Shown: positions 1 to 11,111 of the stretch, one piece after another
How the letters are laid out: each line of letters starts with the position of its first letter
How positions within the stretch are numbered: position 1 is the first letter of the stretch
NCBI GenBank assembly: GCA_022495005.1
Contig: JAGYXB010001763.1
Span: 1-64,000 of the forward strand
Source: Rhyacophila brunnea
Taxonomy: Eukaryota; Arthropoda; Insecta; Trichoptera; Rhyacophilidae
Direction of reading: 5' to 3'
Length of the DNA: 64,000 bases
The notes under the pieces: model-generated
What the model was told of the DNA's origin: nothing
The model's database searches: none
The model's input: only the letters and a program-made list of their open reading frames with translations
Position numbers and translations under genes: made by a program

Positions 1-3000
1 TTTACATGGAATTTTCTAATGGTTTAATAGTGTGAAATAGACGAGGTGAAAGTTCTGACATTACTCCAGCCGAATGTAGTAATTATATAGAATATTGGAT
101 ATGATGATGGAGAAAATGAAAGGAACCTAATAAAATTTTAATGAGAATAATGATTGATTTTAATGATTGTATGTTATTATTAACACTTATATGGAGGGTG
201 TTAATGTTTCGATCAATCACAGTTTAGCCAGAAACATCCCGGAATGGAAAATACTTTTAAAAGAATATGTTAAAAATCTAACACGTATAAAAATAATGGC
301 TGGGATCTGAAGAATCACCAATAAAAGCTAAAAAAAATATCACAAATCCAAATCTAGAGAGACAATCTTTATTTATTAGTAAAAAAAATCAAAAACTGTG
401 CCACTATATTTGGCAAGTAAGTAGATATAGATTCATAGAGTTTACTTAATATATATTCTATTTAAAATATTACGTAACCAGGCATGAACAAAAATTAGCC
501 ATAAGCGCGAGTGAGAAAGCATTGGGCACTCTTATAATGTATGCAATATGCGTCCGAGTAAGATAAAACACATATGAATAAAGGAGTTAGGTTTTAGAAT
601 GTGAAGACGGTAAAATAAACAATAGTTTGACGAATCCGCTTAAGGCAAATACTGAGAGTACGCGTTGTTGAAATATAATATATTTTGTGTGCAAAATATA
701 TAGTTAGTGGTAAATAATTCTAGCGAATTATTTATTAGAAAAGGTAGTTGACTATCAATGTTGTTTTTAAAAGTGGTAGTCATACTGAAAAGCAAGATTT
801 TATTATAACGTTTCATATGTATATCAATAATATTAAATTGAAGTTCTACTGTACGCCAACAACAACAACAACAACAACAACAAAAAACTGATTCATATAG
901 CCGGACAAGACAGTATCTCTTTAGTGTTATTTCTCTGAGATATATAGTTAATGAATAACAATGTTGTTTTATTATTCATTAATCGGTATCTGGTTCATTC
1001 ATAATATTCAGATTGCGAGATTTGAAACCGGTCCCCCAGGAATGCAAACGTGAACTGCTAAGCCTATCCTTTATATTTACAATGACAGATAAAAACCTTA
1101 TAAATATTGCACCAGACGTACCTATTGTTTAAGTACAATTTTTCTGACACTCTTACTGTATATTTTACGTAATTTTCCATAAGGGTGAAGCAACATTGTC
1201 TTAAATTATTTCACGAGCGTGAGAACTATCGTAAATTAGAAATCGCTCAACGAACATAAGTGTTAAATATGCAAATCCATTCTAAGTCAATTGGGAGGTC
1301 GATCGTCAAGGTTCGACAGCGAAACCCCAGGGTTTATGTACTTACAAACCCTTACTAACAAGAGAGCGATTAACTGGTTGTGAAACCCTGTACCATATGA
1401 GGGTTTGGGTACAACCTTGTCCCTTTGTTTGTTGCTACAATATAAATATTTTATGCGTACGGTTAGTACAATATGAGAGGCACGTCGTATAAATTTGTCG
1501 CTAGTCTACATGCGTATTGTTCAGACGCAAATGCATGAAAGATAATAATATGACGCGACGTCACAATGAAACTTTGCTCACGATTAAGTGGACTTAAACA
1601 GAAACCAACCAACCCACATGACAGACAAACTGAAATGAATTAAGTTTCATAAAACACAAATATAATAATTCGTAGTTATTTGAAAACATATATATCTACT
1701 ATTTTTTTTTAAATGACGCCCAATTGGTGAAATATATTGATGTGAATCCAATGGATACGGGTTCGTATCAAGTTGAACTTGATATTTTTTTCAAATATGT
1801 TTTCTAGTAGGTACGAGTATATATCTGAGGTGTTTTCAAATAATGAAGGTATGTTTATTACATTCTCAAATTTTGTAAATTAGTCATTGAATTAAAAAAA
1901 ATCTTTATTATTTTATTGATGTTTAAATATGTTGCTCGAGCAAATTCTCCCCAACACCCTTTAAGAAGTATAGACAATAATATTTCGCCTCTGAAAGCAG
2001 TGGTGAGATTAATATGCTATTAAAACAAGAGCCAAAATGATCGATACAAAAATACCTTGTTTGGGCGGAAGATCGAAAGAGAAGAACGTGTCGTATATGC
2101 TAGAATAGTCATATTATTTTTTGATGTGTAAACAACTTTGTTTCCGCAGAGTCCTGTATCTTGGCAATCCGCACTATGTTTTACATACGTCCCGGATTGG
2201 CCCGAATATCAATAGTTGTCGGTGTTTTTGTTGGAATTTTAAAATGACCTGGATTTGAATTTTTCTATACGCATCAACGTTTTTTTACATGTTAAAGGCC
2301 GACCGGCTCTTTTGAACAAGTTGACGTTTCGTGAATACGTCCGTATTAACTGATGGTGTATTAAGGCTATACGTATTTTGATCAATATTTGTCGCGATTA
2401 ACGTATTATTTCGCGATGAACCAGCAAAAAATATATAAAATCTTTTTTTAAAAAATATCGTAATTATTGTGTGTAGGCAGGCAGGTATGTACCTATAGCC
2501 TAAAGGAAGAATATTTCTAGATAAATGTAATCATCCATTGGTACTAAAAAAGTATTCAAACGCTAAAACACTGACAATAAGGAATGACAAATGGGATAAA
2601 ATCAACCATATATCAAAAAAAAGTCATAGTACCTGCCGCCATACTGTGAAGATCTTCACGAAATATGCACCATCCTGTAATATATTATATTTTGGTATAA
2701 TTCTATATACGTAGTCAAAAATTTCAAGTCAGTATTATATTATACAGTAGTAATTTAAAACTTTTTAATCCCATACGAACATACGCAGGTATTTCATAAA
2801 AATATTTGACCTATTGAGCTTCAAAATCATGTATTTTCAATAAAAAATATCTTACTTCTAAAACCTCGTGTTTATTATTTAGTATCCATTTATTAAAAAG
2901 TAAAAAAAAAACCATTTGACTTGACAATATTTTTATTGAAGTTTTTGTTTCAATTTAACATTTAGCAAAAAATTGATAGATTTTACAAACTTAAACATTT

Positions 3001-4164
3001 TTGCCAATTTTCGTCATTGCATGTCAATATTTTTTGTTAAGACTTACCAACATTTTTACTGATATTGACAGTGAATTTTATTGTTACATTTTTTTATCTC
3101 TATCACTCTGTTTTTTTTATATTCTTTGCCAGTTTACTTAATACTTATTGCATACGACAGAATTTCATAAAACTGTTATAATGTTTACTTAAACTTAATT
3201 AGGTACCATATTTTTTTGGAATCTGGTTATGCTAGTAAATAATTTTTGAACAAAGTTTCATTGATGGCGAATATTTTTTTTCTTTAATCACAATTCTTTT
3301 ATTTTGACTGTAATTATTTTATTAAGTTGTTAAAGTAAAATCAAAGACAATGATATAGTTCGTAATATTAATAGTGTATTTGGACAATGCCTAAACTTAC
3401 TTTGATATTAAATAAACTTAATAATTACTGTGATAATACAAAATTGAAAACGTGTAGGAATTATACCACTTAACCAATTCGTGTTTCTCATAATCCGATG
3501 AGGTTTTTTTAAGCGTTCGATTTTACAGCTAATTAAATTAGTCAAAATAAAAAAATATATATATAATTTAATATATAATCTACTTAATGAACTCTCGTGT
3601 GGTCAATTTTCCGTATTCCTAAGATGTAACAAATTAACACCAACCCCGCGCACAAACGTCCGCTCCTCGCCTGACCTTAAAATTATTCTGTATCGATGTA
3701 TGTACATGACGTATATATTATACAATTTTAATTTGTATGTGAGGCCTGGGAAAATGTCTAGGTACAGTGTATGTGTATGTGTATTATTAGTGGACTCTCG
3801 AGACTTTTGTCGCAGTGTTGAGTGGTTACGACATGGATTGCGGACCTTTTAGTATTCGCTACCATCATAGCAAAAATGAAATAACAGCTAAAAATGTTAC
3901 GTCGAGTTGGACTAGACGGTATAAGTATAGGTAAAATGTATAATATTATTACCTTCGTATATATAATTAATTTCGAACGTTTATTCTTAAAATCTTAAAA
4001 AATATATATTAAGAAGTGCAAACGGTTAAAAATGTCTGAATCATCTTCGAACAGAACATTTGTAACAAACACATAGTTAACGCGACGTGTAAAACGTATT
4101 GTTGTATGCCGTAGTGGTATCTCAAAAGAATTTATTAGCGGCGTAGAATTACTATCATCATCTA
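1..4164. other. Gene-free AT-rich stretch
   Basis: No coding region, RNA gene or transposon end could be recognised on either strand. It is rich in short A and T runs. The only distinct landmarks are a CAA microsatellite at 857-883 and a small perfect-arm hairpin at about 949-982, with arms reading TTAATGAATAA and its complement. Confidence 0.6.
857..883 (+). repeat. (CAA)9 microsatellite
   Basis: Nine uninterrupted CAA units followed by an A-rich run. No coding frame through it is supported, so it is not read as a glutamine tract. Confidence 0.9.
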
Positions 4165-4430
4165 GATCTAGGGGCGGCATTTTATATGAAAGTATGGTGA
4201 AAAAGTATGCTGAAACAGGTTGGTAATCAATTTGCGGCAAAATTTCCAGGTTAACATTATATTATATGGGTACGTTATAAAGATCAAAGTAAATCCTCCG
4301 TGATGCCCTGCATTTTTTTTTTATCGCGTCGCCATTTCTTGTGAGTTATCGGTTGTTGTCGGCATGCTTCATTCAGTTGTATGAGGAAGCCAAATCGTTG
4401 CCTATCTTTACTTTTAATACATCTATGATC
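4165..4430. repeat. MITE-like dispersed repeat, copy 1
   Basis: About 265 bp that reappears at 5081-5366 with high similarity: shared blocks include TTATATGAAAGTATGGTGA near the start, AATCAATTTGCGGCAAAATT, and CCGTGATGCCCTGCATTTTT. The two ends are weak inverted repeats (CTAGGGG at the left, CATCTATG at the right), and GATC lies at both outer edges here. No coding capacity was recognised. Copy 2 lies inside a Tigger/pogo element, so the repeat moves independently of it. Confidence 0.7.
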
Positions 4431-4519
4431 CAGATATACTGAGGTAGCCGCCAAAATAAATATGTCCCAGTTTCGGAGGGGTGAATAATAATAGTAATAA
4501 TAAAGTTAACATTAATATT

Positions 4520-4693
4520 AAGGGAGCGGAAGGCAATTGGTATTTTCGAGATAGGTATTATGGTGTTGGCGCCGAAAGCTTCGTATTTTTTGGACAAAGC
4601 ACCGGACGAACCAGTCAACCATTCAGAGACTGCAGATAAAAGAACGGCTCTCGACAATATACTTATCTGAAATGCATTCTGCAGTTTTTCGAA
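4520..4693 (+). pseudogene. LINE reverse-transcriptase C-terminal fragment, 5' half (split by Tigger)
   Basis: Nucleotide-level match to the better preserved fragment at about 20070-20240. Shared stretches include CGGAAGGCAATTG, TGGTGTTGGCGCCGAA, ACGAACCAGTCAA and GGAACGGCTCTCGAC-like text. In the intact copy this region encodes the part after the catalytic core (…FEMWCWRRMLRISW…). Here a short insertion and other changes break the frame. The match stops at 4693 and resumes at 5596 with TTGTTCGGCGCGGACCGG, so the 900-bp Tigger element between them landed in this LINE. It is non-functional. Confidence 0.8.
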
Positions 4694-4835
4694 TACAGTA
4701 CACTCTCAGTAAACAGCCATTCGATTATCCGACAACTACTATAATCCGCCATTATTTTTACTAGTTGAAAGCTCAAAATCAAGCTCTATAATTCGCCGGT
4801 ATTCGTATATCAAATTCAGTAGTCCGCCGTATAGT

Positions 4836-5054
4836 ATGTATACACCGCAAAAGAAACTTCTCCCTCGTCAAACGTACGTTCATCACAAAGAAAGTAATGC
4901 ACCAGGGAGGAAAGTGCCCAAGGACCGCATCACAATTATGCCGTGCTCCAATGCAACTGGGACACACAAGCTGAAGCTTTTGGTCATAAAGAAAGTCAAG
5001 AATCTTAGATCATTCAAGAATAACTTCCTCACTGAACAACTTTACTGGTTGTGA
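4836..5054 (+). pseudogene. Tigger/pogo (jerky-type) transposase fragment
   Basis: A 72-codon open stretch whose residues about 8-55 match the core of Tigger/jerky DDE transposases: LLPRQTYVHHKE followed by APGRKVPKDRITIM and CSNATGTHKLKLLVI, then RSFKN. In the family this block lies just after the first catalytic aspartate, in the RNase H-like fold. The N-terminal HTH/CENP-B domains and the other catalytic acids are absent, so it cannot transpose. The ATG at 4836 is simply the first in the open frame and is not a true start. Confidence 0.75.
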
Positions 5055-5080
5055 CAAGTGATTTACCTTTTGATATGTAG

Positions 5081-5366
5081 TTACCTAGAGGCGGTAGGTT
5101 ATATGAAAGTATGGTGAAGCAGGCAAGTATGATGAAAAAGTATGTTGAGGTAAGCTGGTAATCAATTTGCGGCAAAATTTCCACGTTAACATTATATTAT
5201 ATTGGTACGTTATAATGACTAAAGTACTATGTCCTCCGTGATGCCCTGCATTTTTTTATCGCGTCGCTATTTCTCGTAACTTGTCGGCTATTGTTGACCT
5301 GCTTCATTCAGTTGTATGAGAAAGCCGATTCTTTACCCCTCTTTTTATGTAATACCTCTATGGTAA
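5081..5366. repeat. MITE-like dispersed repeat, copy 2 (inside Tigger)
   Basis: Second copy of the repeat at 4165-4430. Left edge TTACCTAGAGGCGG and right edge CCTCTATGGTAA form an imperfect inverted repeat. It carries a short extra block (GCAGGCAAGTATGATG) relative to copy 1. Its position within 4696-5595 implies insertion into the Tigger element or capture by it. Confidence 0.7.
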
Positions 5367-5595
5367 TTACATAATAAAGTTAGTTTATAAATATGTATAA
5401 TTTAATACGTCATACTTGATTTTGATTATAAATAAAATCGTAAGTTGCTAGTACAAATTTCTCAATAAAAATTATTTTAGCGAAATACCTGTTTTAATTT
5501 TAACCATATTTTATATATATGCACCATAATCCGCCGCTTTCACTAATTGGACACTTGTCTGGTTTTTGGGGTGGCGGATTACTGAGAGAGTACTG

Positions 5596-5622
5596 TATAT
5601 TGTTCGGCGCGGACCGGACAAC
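5596..5622 (+). pseudogene. LINE fragment, 3' half after Tigger insertion
   Basis: TTGTTCGGCGCGGACCGG and ACAAC continue the LINE match (compare 20234-20262) immediately after the right TA of the Tigger element. Similarity is lost after about 5622. Confidence 0.75.
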
Positions 5623-6720
5623 AATGTATTATGGCGCATTGGCAAATAAACAAATAAACTTTACAGGAAAGTTCAGTATCATATTATACTACATCAAATT
5701 AGACTACTTCACGGCTCTCTGCTAGCACCGTCTCACGTTAACTTATTTTTCAATTTGCCAATATAGACCTAATGGTTAAGTTCATAAGAGCCTCGAAAAT
5801 ACATTGTAGGCTTAAACCACGTGCTGCAAGATATATCCAATGTCCGTTTATCATGCACATGTGTAGATTTAAATAACTCCCTGTTTGTGAGTGTGAATAA
5901 ATCTAAACTACTGACTATCTTTTGAGACCTGCATCCTGAAGAGCTCTCTGCTATTCACCAAACTGGTGAAAAATTTCTGATATGAATATTGATGGTATTG
6001 ATGTATTATTGTATAGGTATTGATGACTGGTGCCTCTTTAGTACTATTTTCTTAAGCTTGTGATTTTGTGACTGTGACTGTTTTTTTTTTTTATATTATC
6101 TCTATACTATCGCCAACACCCTGCCGTCATACGAGTGAATAAATGAATTAGCAATATTATTATAATTCTCATGACACATTATTCTAATAATTCGTATACA
6201 TATTATTGAGGACCTTCTTGATAATTTATTGAGGGCATATTTAATTACCTTTTTTAATAAACAAATAATCATAATATTTAAAATAAATAAATAAATGGAT
6301 AATAATCATTTCATAATTACTTTTATATTCTATTGTCAATGTTCTTTAATGAATAGTTAATAGAGTGATAAACAATTTTCTTAGAATTTTTAAAACAAAA
6401 TTCCTTTTGAAAAGTGAAAAAATATAATCGAATTAGACAAGATCGCTTAGTTTGTCAGTGAATCTTTGAAAAAGCTTTAAAAAACTTATAATTTCAAAAA
6501 CTAACGAGATAATATTATTAATATTGTGTTATGATAACAAACGCTATGGAAATGCGTAAAAAGTAATTTAAAATAACGAAAATAATTTGATTAGGCACTT
6601 GAATTTTGCTTTATAAAATAATGCTTGTCGAAAAAAATGTAATTTACCATTCTCTTTGAAAGCAGAGCATACGTGCATTCAAAGTTTATCTCAATAGAGA
6701 TTTTTTTTAAAGTAATAATT
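5623..6720. other. No feature recognised
   Basis: AT-rich sequence with short ORFs only. None resembles a known family, and no repeat shared with the rest of the window was noticed. Confidence 0.5.
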
Positions 6721-6729
6721 ATTGATCGT

Positions 6730-6800
6730 TTGCTAGAAATGATCCAGTCGTGAGGTTTGAACTCACGAGTCATGAAAATTGAGGCGAGTATTCGTTACAC
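6730..6800 (-). repeat. tRNA-like sequence (tRNA pseudogene or SINE head)
   Basis: On the minus strand, TTAGTAGTGTAACGAATACT resembles an A-box region, and GAGTTCAAACCTC is a good B box framed by complementary TCGTGAG/CTCACGA arms of a T stem. The acceptor stem and anticodon arm do not fold convincingly, so this is called tRNA-derived rather than a working tRNA. Confidence 0.4.
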
Positions 6801-7225
6801 TACTAATGGGAAAATTTAGATAAATTTTATTGAACAAGACATGTGCTTTTGACAGTTTTCCCTAGTAATATTATTGAACGAAGATGTATCATTTTCAAAT
6901 AATTTTGTAAATAAGAATAAGAAAAGTGCAATTTTGTTTTATATTTTTCATTCGCTCGTATGACGAGGTGAAGGGGGCAAAACAAATATATATATGTTAC
7001 GCCGAATGTGCGAAATTGACTATTACATGAAATGGACTAAATTTTGGCTAATTCATGTAATAGTCAAGCCTGTTGCCTTATTCATGAATTAGGTAAATTT
7101 TCTGCCAAGTACGTGAATTCGCCAGGGTATGGAATTCTTAAACTGTCAACATGACAGTAGAAAAGTTAAATTTAATACGGATGGTTTTATTAGTTATAAT
7201 TGGACATAATATAATATTATTATTA

Positions 7226-7246
7226 TTAGGTTAGGTTAGGTTAGGT
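7226..7246 (+). repeat. Interstitial (TTAGG)4 telomere-type array
   Basis: Four consecutive TTAGG units inside the inverted-repeat element. TTAGG is the common arthropod telomere motif. The short array is internal to a mobile element, so it does not mark a chromosome end. Confidence 0.85.
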
Positions 7247-7494
7247 TTTGTAATTCTGAATTATTCAACTGAATGTCCATTTTGCGTTTAGCTAACAAGT
7301 GTCAACAAACTATCACAAACATACAATCGACCATTGCACGATTGATACCCAAGCACGAAACAAATCGCGATAATACCTTTTAATAAAATTCTTCAGTTAT
7401 CATATTATAGTTCTAGATTTTTTTACGCATAGTAAATGGATATGAACGTGATTGTAGTTATTGATTGGTATATTTTTATATTATAATCAATGAC

Positions 7495-7670
7495 ATTTGA
7501 CGCATTTGGTTAGTTTGATTAGTTGCAAAACACCACCGGAGCGCGACCATCTATTTTGACCATAGATAATATACGTACATTTTGACCAATGCATGAGCAT
7601 TTGACACATTTAGTTTAGTTGCAAAAAATACCACCGTAGCGCTACTATCCAATTTGTCCAATGCATGAAC
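7495..7670 (+). repeat. Near-tandem duplication of about 95 bp
   Basis: Two related blocks share TTTGACGCATTT/TTTGACACATTT, TTAGTTGCAAAA, CACCACCGGAGCGC/TACCACCGTAGCGC and CCAATGCATGA. They lie in the interior of the 6991-7808 element. Confidence 0.7.
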
Positions 7671-7940
7671 TAGACAGAAAAATTGCTACCGAATTCACAC
7701 ACTCTCCAGATATTTTGTCTAATTCATGAATAAGGTAACGGGCTTGCATTTTTCATGAGTTAGGCAAATCTTAGGCAAGTCAATTTCGCACATTCGGCGT
7801 AACATATACATATAATGGACATATTATTTCCTGAAATAACATGACATGTATTTACTATTCAGATGCATCTTATTCGGTCGAAATATTTGAGCAAATCACT
7901 CAAATTCAATTCTTAAAATATTCCCATACTATTTACCACG

Positions 7941-8130
7941 TACGATAGCGCCCAGTTGCTAGTGCGGGCAGCGGATTCGATTCCGTAGGTGGGAAAAGAA
8001 ATATGTACGTCATGTTGTTTATCCATGTTTGATCCAGTGCAAGGGTCCAATGAGTTAAACGTATGACTAACCACAATGTCTCGTAAAATAACTGTTAAAA
8101 ATAACCTCCAACTAAGGCGTATTAAAAATC
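7941..8130 (+). repeat. tRNA-derived SINE, diverged copy
   Basis: The head has GATAGCGCCCAGTTGCTAG and a B-box-like GGATTCGATTCC. The body keeps the order seen in better copies: a GAGTTAAACG…CTAACCACAATGTCTCGTAAAA segment, ACTGTTAAAAATAACC, then an A-rich end. The match to the SINE at 32224-32463 is partial, so it may be a sister subfamily. Confidence 0.5.
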
Positions 8131-11111
8131 GTATTATATTATTATTTATTATATATAAATATATATACTTCCTACATATATGGAAATATGCTCTGCCTTA
8201 ACAATAAAAATGTATTTACTTATTGCGTCGATTTATCATAATATTATTTTATACTAGAGTCGATTATATTAGTAATTTGACACAGTATGACAGCTAGGAA
8301 CCGAAGAGACGGGTGAAGGCCAATCTCTAGTAATAAAAAAAAATATTATCGTTATGGTTTTCAGCCGTTCTAAAGTTCCTTTTTTCAGCGATTGTATTCA
8401 TCATTCGTATGTCAATATTGTCGATGATGAGGTACCTGAACATTAATCAATGGACCCAACTACGCCCAGGGGGTATCAACCAACATATAGCATATTAATT
8501 GTAGTAAGATTTTCATTAGGGAATATTTGAATAATCTTAAAGGCCATTGTATGGGCTTATAATTAATGCAAGATGCTGTTTGAAGTGAATATCTCGATAA
8601 CTATAATATAGTCCGTTTCACTTGAGAATTCGATCATTCACGGCCGAAGAATCGAATTAAATGATTAATTTTCACTTTTCTCCTAGTTTTCAAGCCAGTG
8701 TTGAAGATTGTGACTCCTTTTAAATGTCTATATTGCTTCCATAGTATTCCTTATTCATAATAATAATATGAGCATTGCTTGTAAACACTCGTTCTGTAAA
8801 TGAGTGGATTAAAAGCAAAATGACTTCGCTGCATGACTTACATATTATTGATATATGCGCATAAAAATAATGATATAATTATTACGGGGTTTTAGGGACT
8901 ATTATAATTTTTATAATATTATCTTAAAAGAATTTACTAATCTACTTTATTCATTTTATAAATTAAAAAATAATAAAGTTATTTGACCATTTTAAAGAAT
9001 AACTGTTGTGCATTTCAAAAATAGAGAAAAGACCTTTTGCTTTTAATTTACTCAAATACATGACCGTGACTTTGCAATAATTTCCCTTATTGCAATGTGG
9101 TTAAATTTTTCAACCATACCTATTCATCATTATTTTTTATAATATAATTGGTCAATTTTAATATTCTCTAAAGCCAAATCAGCAAAATTGTATTAACTGT
9201 ATTGTATATGACTTCAAATGCAAATATTCATGAAAAATATTCCATGTAATGCCATAAGAAATTCAGAGTTCTTGAAATTACACGAAATGCTTGAAACGTA
9301 GCTCGAATAGATTCATTATTGTTGTAATACATTTTAACAATTTGTATACCTACCCTGTTACAACTTTTTATCTTTCCGTCATGATTTTCCAAACAATACT
9401 GAACACAAATATTAATTTTGGTGGGAATCAGGGAAAAAATGCTCCTATGACGTTATAATAATTATCTATAGTACTAATTTGATAACTGTAATTAAGTAAG
9501 CTCATTTATGAGAACTTTTACAAGGATCCAGCGGAATCAATCAATGAAACAAAGTCTTTTGAGTATACATTATCTGCTAACTAACTAGCACAAATATACG
9601 GAATGTGTAGTTTACTTAATCGATAGTAGGTAGGTATTGGTAACATTTCAATTTAAGATTCAGGACCAAGTATCGAACCGATCCCATAGCTTATCAAGAT
9701 GATGCAATGGAAGCGCATACGTCTCCACGGGAACACTATAATTAATCTTCTGACAACATTATCATCATTGATAGTTATCAATAAACTCCTGTGCTAAAGT
9801 CTCACTAACTTCTTTGATGCATCTTGAGAACAATTAAATAATCTCAACTAACAAAAACTGCGTCGTACCACACCCATTTCAAACGGACAAATTCCATGGT
9901 ACAAAAGGTGAAGCGACGCATATTCATGACAAATTTACAGCAGCTCAATTCCAACTATTTAACTCCATAACATCTTTTCGTTATTTTTCTTGATCCGATA
10001 TACCTAACTCCGATGGCATCTGGAACAAGTATGTATACACAAAACAGTTACCGTGATTGAAAATTAACACTTACAACACGCGACTGACATGTTTTTAAAT
10101 ATTTATATCATTTTGGTATTTGGATAACCAAAAAAAAGATTTCGTTAAACAGGAATTATTTATTTATAATATGCTGTATCGTGGTCAGTAAATATTGTTG
10201 TATTATAATATTACCTTTATTGGAAAATACATTGGTTACTCAAAGATATTTGATAACTTATAGGGGTGTAAGACTAACTAAAATATAATAAGTGTTATTA
10301 TCTATCTCACTCTATCTTGTTGGTTACACTACTGAGGATTCCGTAAGATGTATTACATTTGATAGTTCATACCTCGAGTTAGTTAATTCTTGGAATGCTC
10401 ATAGCATTTTTACCACATTGTATATTGATTTTGGAATTAAGTGTTAGGTTAGAATATAACTTTAAAATAAATATTAATACCATCGACCGAAGGTACTTGA
10501 TGGAATTTGATTTTAAATTCTAATGGATTTAAAATAAATGTTGCCTCACACGTATCCATGCGTATTGAATTTATATTTGAAGTATCTCATAGCATAAATC
10601 AAACAAAATAGCTATATCAATAGTTAAAACACCATTAGAGTATAGCTTCATCATTTTGCACTCTTTACTACAACTGATACGCCTCTTTGCCTGATCACCT
10701 CGCTTACAATTATATAAAACGATATTCTCTTGTATTAATGCAATATGTTTTACTAAATAAATAAATAGAAGACATATTATGTAAAATTATTATTTTTATA
10801 ACACATTACAAAAATATTACTTCATTATCCTAGAGCCGGAGTGCAAATGTATGAAGCGTATACTCTACTATTATAGTAGGTACCTAAAAAACAGATGATC
10901 ATCGCTTTTATTTCTTCGATATTTTGTCACAATCTTTTGATATTCTGTTTACAAGAAACCTCTTAATATTAGATTATTGCGGATTATTACGGCTGTAAAA
11001 AAATCCTCTTGGTATTGAATCATCACAGATTTTTTTTTTTAAAAAAAGTAAGTATTATTCACAGAAATATAACATTATATCAGACCTGGAAAAACTACAG
11101 CCTGCCAAGTA
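8131..11111. other. Gene-free AT-rich stretch
   Basis: No coding region recognised. A weak tRNA-like B box (GGTTCGATACTT, minus strand) lies near 9667-9680, without a convincing A box. The remainder is AT-rich with scattered short ORFs. Confidence 0.5.

Larger units (their letters stand above)
4696..5595 (+). mobile_element. Tigger/pogo-like DNA transposon, internally deleted
   Basis: Ends are near-identical inverted repeats of 17 bp: CAGTACACTCTCAGTAA at 4696-4712 and its complement with one mismatch at 5579-5595. TA dinucleotides flank both sides (4694-4695 and 5596-5597), the duplication expected of the Tc1/mariner/pogo superfamily. Inner subterminal sequence such as GATTATCCG/TAATCCGCC is typical of Tigger ends. 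At 900 bp it is far shorter than an autonomous Tigger; only the middle of the transposase survives (4836-5054), and a separate repeat sits inside at 5081-5366. The flanking LINE sequence rejoins cleanly when the element is removed. Confidence 0.85.
6991..7808. mobile_element. Non-autonomous DNA transposon with long terminal inverted repeats
   Basis: The outer 31 bp are perfectly inverted (6991-7021 and 7778-7808; they begin TATATGTTACGCCGAATGTG). Imperfect pairing continues for about 130 bp; both arms contain a block reading CCTTATTCATGAATTAG. The left arm also has its own hairpin (TTGACTATTACATGAA with its complement at about 7050-7066). The interior has four TTAGG units and a near-tandem duplication of about 95 bp. 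No coding region was found. The superfamily cannot be assigned from the ends alone. Confidence 0.85.

Noticed and set aside
1290..1425. Relation of the GAAACCCTGTACC region to the 13.1/56.5-kb repeat
   Set aside because: Only a few short words (GAAACCCT, GTTTGG) are shared and their order differs.
3995..4240. 81-codon minus-strand ORF with DDDSN and FEDDSD stretches
   Set aside because: It runs into the MITE-like repeat at 4165, has no recognised motif, and lacks splice or poly-A support.
7226..7246. TTAGG units as evidence for a chromosome end
   Set aside because: Only four units, located inside an inverted-repeat transposon with ordinary sequence on both sides.
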